A stretch of 25,720 bases of DNA. It comes from Bacteroidota bacterium (GTDB lineage Bacteria > Bacteroidota > Bacteroidia > Bacteroidales > GCA-2748055). A model generated the notes under the pieces. That model ran no database searches. It was given only the letters and a program-made list of their open reading frames with translations, and was not told where the DNA came from. This document shows positions 22,745 to 25,720 of the stretch, piece by piece (the stretch's first letter is position 1; each line of letters starts with the position of its first letter). Position numbers and translations under genes: made by a program. The stretch is taken from assembly GCA_024244665.1 (NCBI GenBank), contig JAAEOI010000331.1, positions 1 through 25,720 of the forward strand, given 5' to 3'.

Positions 22745-23452
22745 ATGAATGAGATGAGTGTACTGGTGATTTCTGCGGCGACCCTGGGGGTGATCCATAC
22801 CCTCCTGGGGCCTGACCATTATCTTCCCTTTATTGTGTTGAGCAAGGCGCGTAACTGGTCACGTCAGAAGACCATGTGGATTACCTTTATTTCGGGGATC
22901 GGGCATGTGAGCGGATCGGTGATCCTGGGTGTGATCGGGATTGGCCTGGGACTCAGCCTGAGTAAGCTGGAGGCCTTTGAGGCCAGTCGTGGAAGCCTGG
23001 TGGGCTGGATGCTCATCGCCTTCGGTGTTCTCTACACAGCCTACGGAATACATAAATATATTAGGAGGGGAGCACATGTGCACTTTCCGGCCTTTCTTCG
23101 CCCCAAATCAATCAGGCACAAGGACCTCCACCTGGATGTGCATGAACTTGAAGAGGAGGATAGCGCCGGCAGGCTTACACCATGGATACTCTTCCTGATC
23201 TTTGTTTTCGGTCCGTGTGAGGTGTTGATCCCAATGCTGATCTACCCCGCTGCTAACCAGAGTGGAATGGGTGTTTTCCTGGTATCTCTGGTGTTTGGAA
23301 TTGCCACCATAGGAACCATGATGGGTGTTGTATTCTTCGGATATCAGGGTTTCTCACTCCTTCGTTTGAAAGGAAGAGAGCACCAGTTCCACCTTTTGGC
23401 CGGGATGGTGATCCTTATTGCCGGTGCCGGAATGCAGTTTATGGGTTGGTGA
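22745..23452 (+). CDS. Putative nickel transporter, NicO/UreH-like (six helices)
   Basis: This 235-residue membrane protein has about six hydrophobic helices. The first carries G-V-I-H-T-L-L-G-P-D-H, with His18, Asp24 and His25. This resembles the H-x(4)-D-H nickel-binding helix of NiCoT and the H/D-H helix of NicO/UreH transporters. The second has G-I-G-H-V-S-G-S-V. The cytosolic loop is His-rich (H-V-H-F ... R-H-K-D-L-H-L-D-V-H-E-L-E-E-E-D). The fourth helix holds F-G-P-C-E-V-L-I-P. Family annotation is often 'sulfite exporter TauE/SafE-like', but the His motifs and its place after larE-larC-larB favour nickel uptake for the NPN cofactor. The direction of transport is inferred from context only. 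It is separated from larB by 193 bases, so it may have its own promoter. The last 14 bases overlap the convergent propeller gene. Confidence 0.75.
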   Translation: MNEMSVLVISAATLGVIHTLLGPDHYLPFIVLSKARNWSRQKTMWITFISGIGHVSGSVILGVIGIGLGLSLSKLEAFEASRGSLVGWMLIAFGVLYTAYGIHKYIRRGAHVHFPAFLRPKSIRHKDLHLDVHELEEEDSAGRLTPWILFLIFVFGPCEVLIPMLIYPAANQSGMGVFLVSLVFGIATIGTMMGVVFFGYQGFSLLRLKGREHQFHLLAGMVILIAGAGMQFMGW

Positions 23453-24722
23453 TCTTGTAGAGGTATTTACTGGTACGCATCAGTATGGCACCACCGGCGA
23501 TGGCAGGTGTGGCCCATATCTCTCCTTCCAGCCTGTTTTCAGATACCACATTCAACTTCCGGCCCTCTTTAATCACATAGGTATATCCGCGGGTGGAGTT
23601 GAAGTAGATATGGCCATCGGCATATAGTGGTGAAGAGTGGAATTTACCCTTCATCTTTTTGGACCAGACGCTTGTACCGTCAGATGCATCCAGGCAAAGC
23701 ATTACACCCCTGGAATCGATGGTGTATAGCAATCCATCCAGCACCAGGGGTGACAGGAGCTGAAGAATGGGGGTTTCAACACTCCATAGCACGTTGGTCT
23801 CTTCAATTTCACCTTCACCTTCGGGATTTACAGCCATCAGCTTAGCGTGCTTTTCTCCTGCAGAGTCGGTTTCAAAACCCACATAGTAGTAGACAATCCC
23901 ATCGCTTTCCGTTGGCATGGCAATTGTGGAGTCCTCTCCATAGACAATTCTCCAGACCTCCTTGCCTGTTTCGGGATCATAGGCGATGCATGCAGCCGAT
24001 CCGTTGCTGATCATCAGGTCCCGCCCTTTAACATTGACAATGATAGGGGTGATGTAAGCCTTTTTACCAATGTACTCGAGCTTGTCGTACAGCTCCTTTG
24101 GCCTTTCCGTTTTCCAGATGGTTTTCCCACTCTTTTTATCCAGCGCGACGATGTAATGAAAATCAGAACCCTCCATATGAACGATCAGCTTGTCCCTGAA
24201 AATCAAGAGCGAAGAGCCCGGACCCTGGATGTGCTCAACCTGCATATCGGTCCGTTCCCAGATGGACTCGCCAGTACCTGTATTCAGGCAGGCGGTTCCG
24301 TACCGCCCAAAGTGCAGGTAGACCCGGCCTTTTTCTATGGCTCCGGTTGGGGTTGCATAGCTGTTGATCGCATGGATTCGGTAGAGGCTGTCCGGTTTAA
24401 ACAGGGTACGGTTATGGATCAAAGCACCGGTGGTGAAATCCACACATAGGGCCCGCATCTCTTTGTTGTCACCGGTAGCGGTCGTGAGCCATACCTGCTC
24501 ACCCAGAACCACAGGCGAGGACCAACCCTTTCCGTCAATGGCCGTTCTCCATTCGATATTGACCGTGTCGTTCCAGGAAACCGGGATATTTGTTTCTGTC
24601 GATATTCCGTTCAGATTATCTCCCCTGAAGTGGGTCCATGAGGGACTTGGACCCTGTACCGAGTCCAGCCCTGTGATAAGGATGAAAATTATTGAGATGG
24701 AGATATTTAGAAAAGCTGCCAT
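23439..24722 (-). CDS. Secreted PQQ-like beta-propeller protein
   Basis: This 427-residue protein has a hydrophobic signal segment (A-A-F-L-N-I-S-I-S-I-I-F-I-L-I-T-G). Repeated propeller blades of the PQQ type follow, recognisable from L-D-K-K-S-G-K-T-I-W-K, Y-D-P-E-T-G-K-E-V-W-R and L-D-A-S-D-G-T-S-V-W-S. Each blade is a strand set with the Trp of the tryptophan-docking motif. It contains no quinoprotein dehydrogenase active site that I can see, so it is probably a binding or scaffold protein outside the cytoplasm. I chose the start at 24722 because it gives a clean signal; the frame continues upstream to 24761. It follows the fibronectin-like gene by 48 bases and overlaps the transporter gene tail to tail by 14. 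Function unknown. Confidence 0.85.
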   Translation of the reverse strand: MAAFLNISISIIFILITGLDSVQGPSPSWTHFRGDNLNGISTETNIPVSWNDTVNIEWRTAIDGKGWSSPVVLGEQVWLTTATGDNKEMRALCVDFTTGALIHNRTLFKPDSLYRIHAINSYATPTGAIEKGRVYLHFGRYGTACLNTGTGESIWERTDMQVEHIQGPGSSLLIFRDKLIVHMEGSDFHYIVALDKKSGKTIWKTERPKELYDKLEYIGKKAYITPIIVNVKGRDLMISNGSAACIAYDPETGKEVWRIVYGEDSTIAMPTESDGIVYYYVGFETDSAGEKHAKLMAVNPEGEGEIEETNVLWSVETPILQLLSPLVLDGLLYTIDSRGVMLCLDASDGTSVWSKKMKGKFHSSPLYADGHIYFNSTRGYTYVIKEGRKLNVVSENRLEGEIWATPAIAGGAILMRTSKYLYKITNP

Positions 24723-24770
24723 AATGAAGGAATTTTGGATCCTCCAATATAGGAAAAACATGGGATGCCT

Positions 24771-25720
24771 CTACTCTGGCAGGGTTCCGAATTCCATTTC
24801 TTCAAGCCATTTGGTTATGGGAGAATGCTCCTCACCCCATGAAACAAACGCTCGGAAATAATAGACGGTAGCCGGTGACAGTCCGGTGATCAGGAATTCA
24901 ATATCGCCTTCCCCGCCGTTCCACTCAAGTAGATTATCGTCAAAATCGATGCCTGGTTCGCTGCCCCAGCAAATGCCTTTTAGTAGGATAGGCGATTGTC
25001 CCACGTATGGGAATATGGCCCTCAGAACGGCAGATGTGCTTGTGATTTCTATGGCAGGAAGTGTGTAGATAATTGGGAGTTCCGGATTGGCGGTGCTTAC
25101 ATTCCACATGTTCCCGTAGGTGATCCCCCCCAAGTTGATTGCATAGGCTCTTATTTTGTATTCGGTTTCGGCCAACAGCTCAGTTGCCAGGCTTTCAAAG
25201 TAACCGGTTCCGGCACCTACCACGGTGCTGTGAGGTTCCAGTTCCGGGTCAGGCTTATCAGATGTGTTCCAGCAGATTCCATGCTCTGTTACAGGGATGC
25301 CTCCATCGTCGCGGACTTCATAATGGCACCATATCGCATATGGGTTGAGAGGCACCGCTCTGGTGGTTTCCACCTGGGGTGGTTCCGGGTCCATGGTCCG
25401 GAATCCTATGGGTTCGGCAGCAATCTCCTTCTCGCCATCATGGACGTAGGTCCATACCTCATATTCTGTTCCCGGCTCAAGGTTCCAGAGGGTTGCCCCA
25501 AACTGTCCGGAATCATAGGGCTTTCCCAGCACAATGGTATCATTGGGGTGCACTTCCTGACCGTGGATTGCCCAGTGAAACCCAAAGAATTTTCCGTTGA
25601 TACCTGCAAGATCCATCATGGAGCCTGTCACATCAACCGTAGTATGTGTTATTTCACCTACCGCGTCGGTGGTGAGGATCCACTGCCGCTCCACGTCAAA
25701 CTTTTTGCAGTGTGTGAGGA
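24771..25720 (-). CDS. Fibronectin-III-like repeat protein, C-terminal part (runs off right edge)
   Basis: About 316 residues of an open frame are visible, and it is still open at base 25720, so the start and any signal peptide lie outside. A GTG at 25694 is in frame but is probably an internal Val. The sequence has repeated Ig/fibronectin-like units about 95 residues long. Each contains a G-I-C-W motif (H-G-I-C-W-N-T-S and K-G-I-C-W-G-S-E) and ends in L-x(4)-E/T-Y-x-(I/V/F)-R-A-(Y/F), as in L-L-A-E-T-E-Y-K-I-R-A-Y and L-S-P-A-T-V-Y-Y-F-R-A-F. This is typical of Bacteroidota cell-surface lipoproteins. The protein probably binds something outside the cell. The next gene on the strand is the propeller protein, and the two may be an operon. 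Confidence 0.85.
   Translation of the reverse strand, partial: LTHCKKFDVERQWILTTDAVGEITHTTVDVTGSMMDLAGINGKFFGFHWAIHGQEVHPNDTIVLGKPYDSGQFGATLWNLEPGTEYEVWTYVHDGEKEIAAEPIGFRTMDPEPPQVETTRAVPLNPYAIWCHYEVRDDGGIPVTEHGICWNTSDKPDPELEPHSTVVGAGTGYFESLATELLAETEYKIRAYAINLGGITYGNMWNVSTANPELPIIYTLPAIEITSTSAVLRAIFPYVGQSPILLKGICWGSEPGIDFDDNLLEWNGGEGDIEFLITGLSPATVYYFRAFVSWGEEHSPITKWLEEMEFGTLPE

Overview
The window looks like a chromosomal stretch from a Bacteroidota bacterium, probably an anaerobic or facultative Bacteroidales/Marinilabiliales-type organism with roughly half G+C. This rests on the gene content: a lipoprotein sulfatase, a DUF6268-type outer-membrane barrel, a DPP5-like S9 peptidase, a MetA-type homoserine acyltransferase, a large MacB/FtsX permease beside an NtrC-type two-component pair, and proteins built from 'GICWG/GICWN' fibronectin-like repeats. 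Shine-Dalgarno sequences are mostly weak. No rRNA, tRNA, CRISPR array, insertion sequence or phage gene was seen.

Layout. 1-857 (-) is the N-terminal part of a lipoprotein sulfatase, cut by the window edge. 948-2012 (+) is an A+T-rich rsgA. 2039-4897 (-) is a run of S9 peptidase, FluC/CrcB fluoride channel and DUF190 protein. 5009-5941 (+) is an outer-membrane barrel and 6017-9649 (+) a secreted TPR-CHAT protease-like protein of 1210 residues. 9789-12055 (-) is a compact three-gene ABC-2 exporter. 12261-13169 (-) is metA, flanked by two decayed gene fragments: an esterase 5' relic and a membrane-protein relic. 13600-16297 (-) is a histidine kinase and NtrC-type regulator. The regulator is divergent from an FtsX/MacB-like permease (16461-18848, +), and the gap holds a perfect inverted repeat that fits an enhancer site. 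18905-19114 (-) is a dodecin.

From 19243 to 23452 (+) lies the most coherent system: a NikR-family regulator, LarE, LarC, LarB and a putative NicO/UreH-like nickel transporter. LarB, LarE and LarC together make the nickel-pincer nucleotide (NPN) cofactor from nicotinic acid adenine dinucleotide. No larA (the apo-enzyme) is in the window. The NikR-like protein has lost all four canonical high-affinity nickel ligands by eye alignment. Three of the gaps in this cluster carry simple tandem or tandem-like repeats. The window ends with a PQQ-propeller protein and a truncated fibronectin-like repeat protein, both on the minus strand.

The most promising leads are the NPN cluster with its ligand-less NikR, the MetA with Glu111 (predicting acetyl-CoA rather than succinyl-CoA), the paired operator-like sites before the orphan permease, and the two gene relics around metA.
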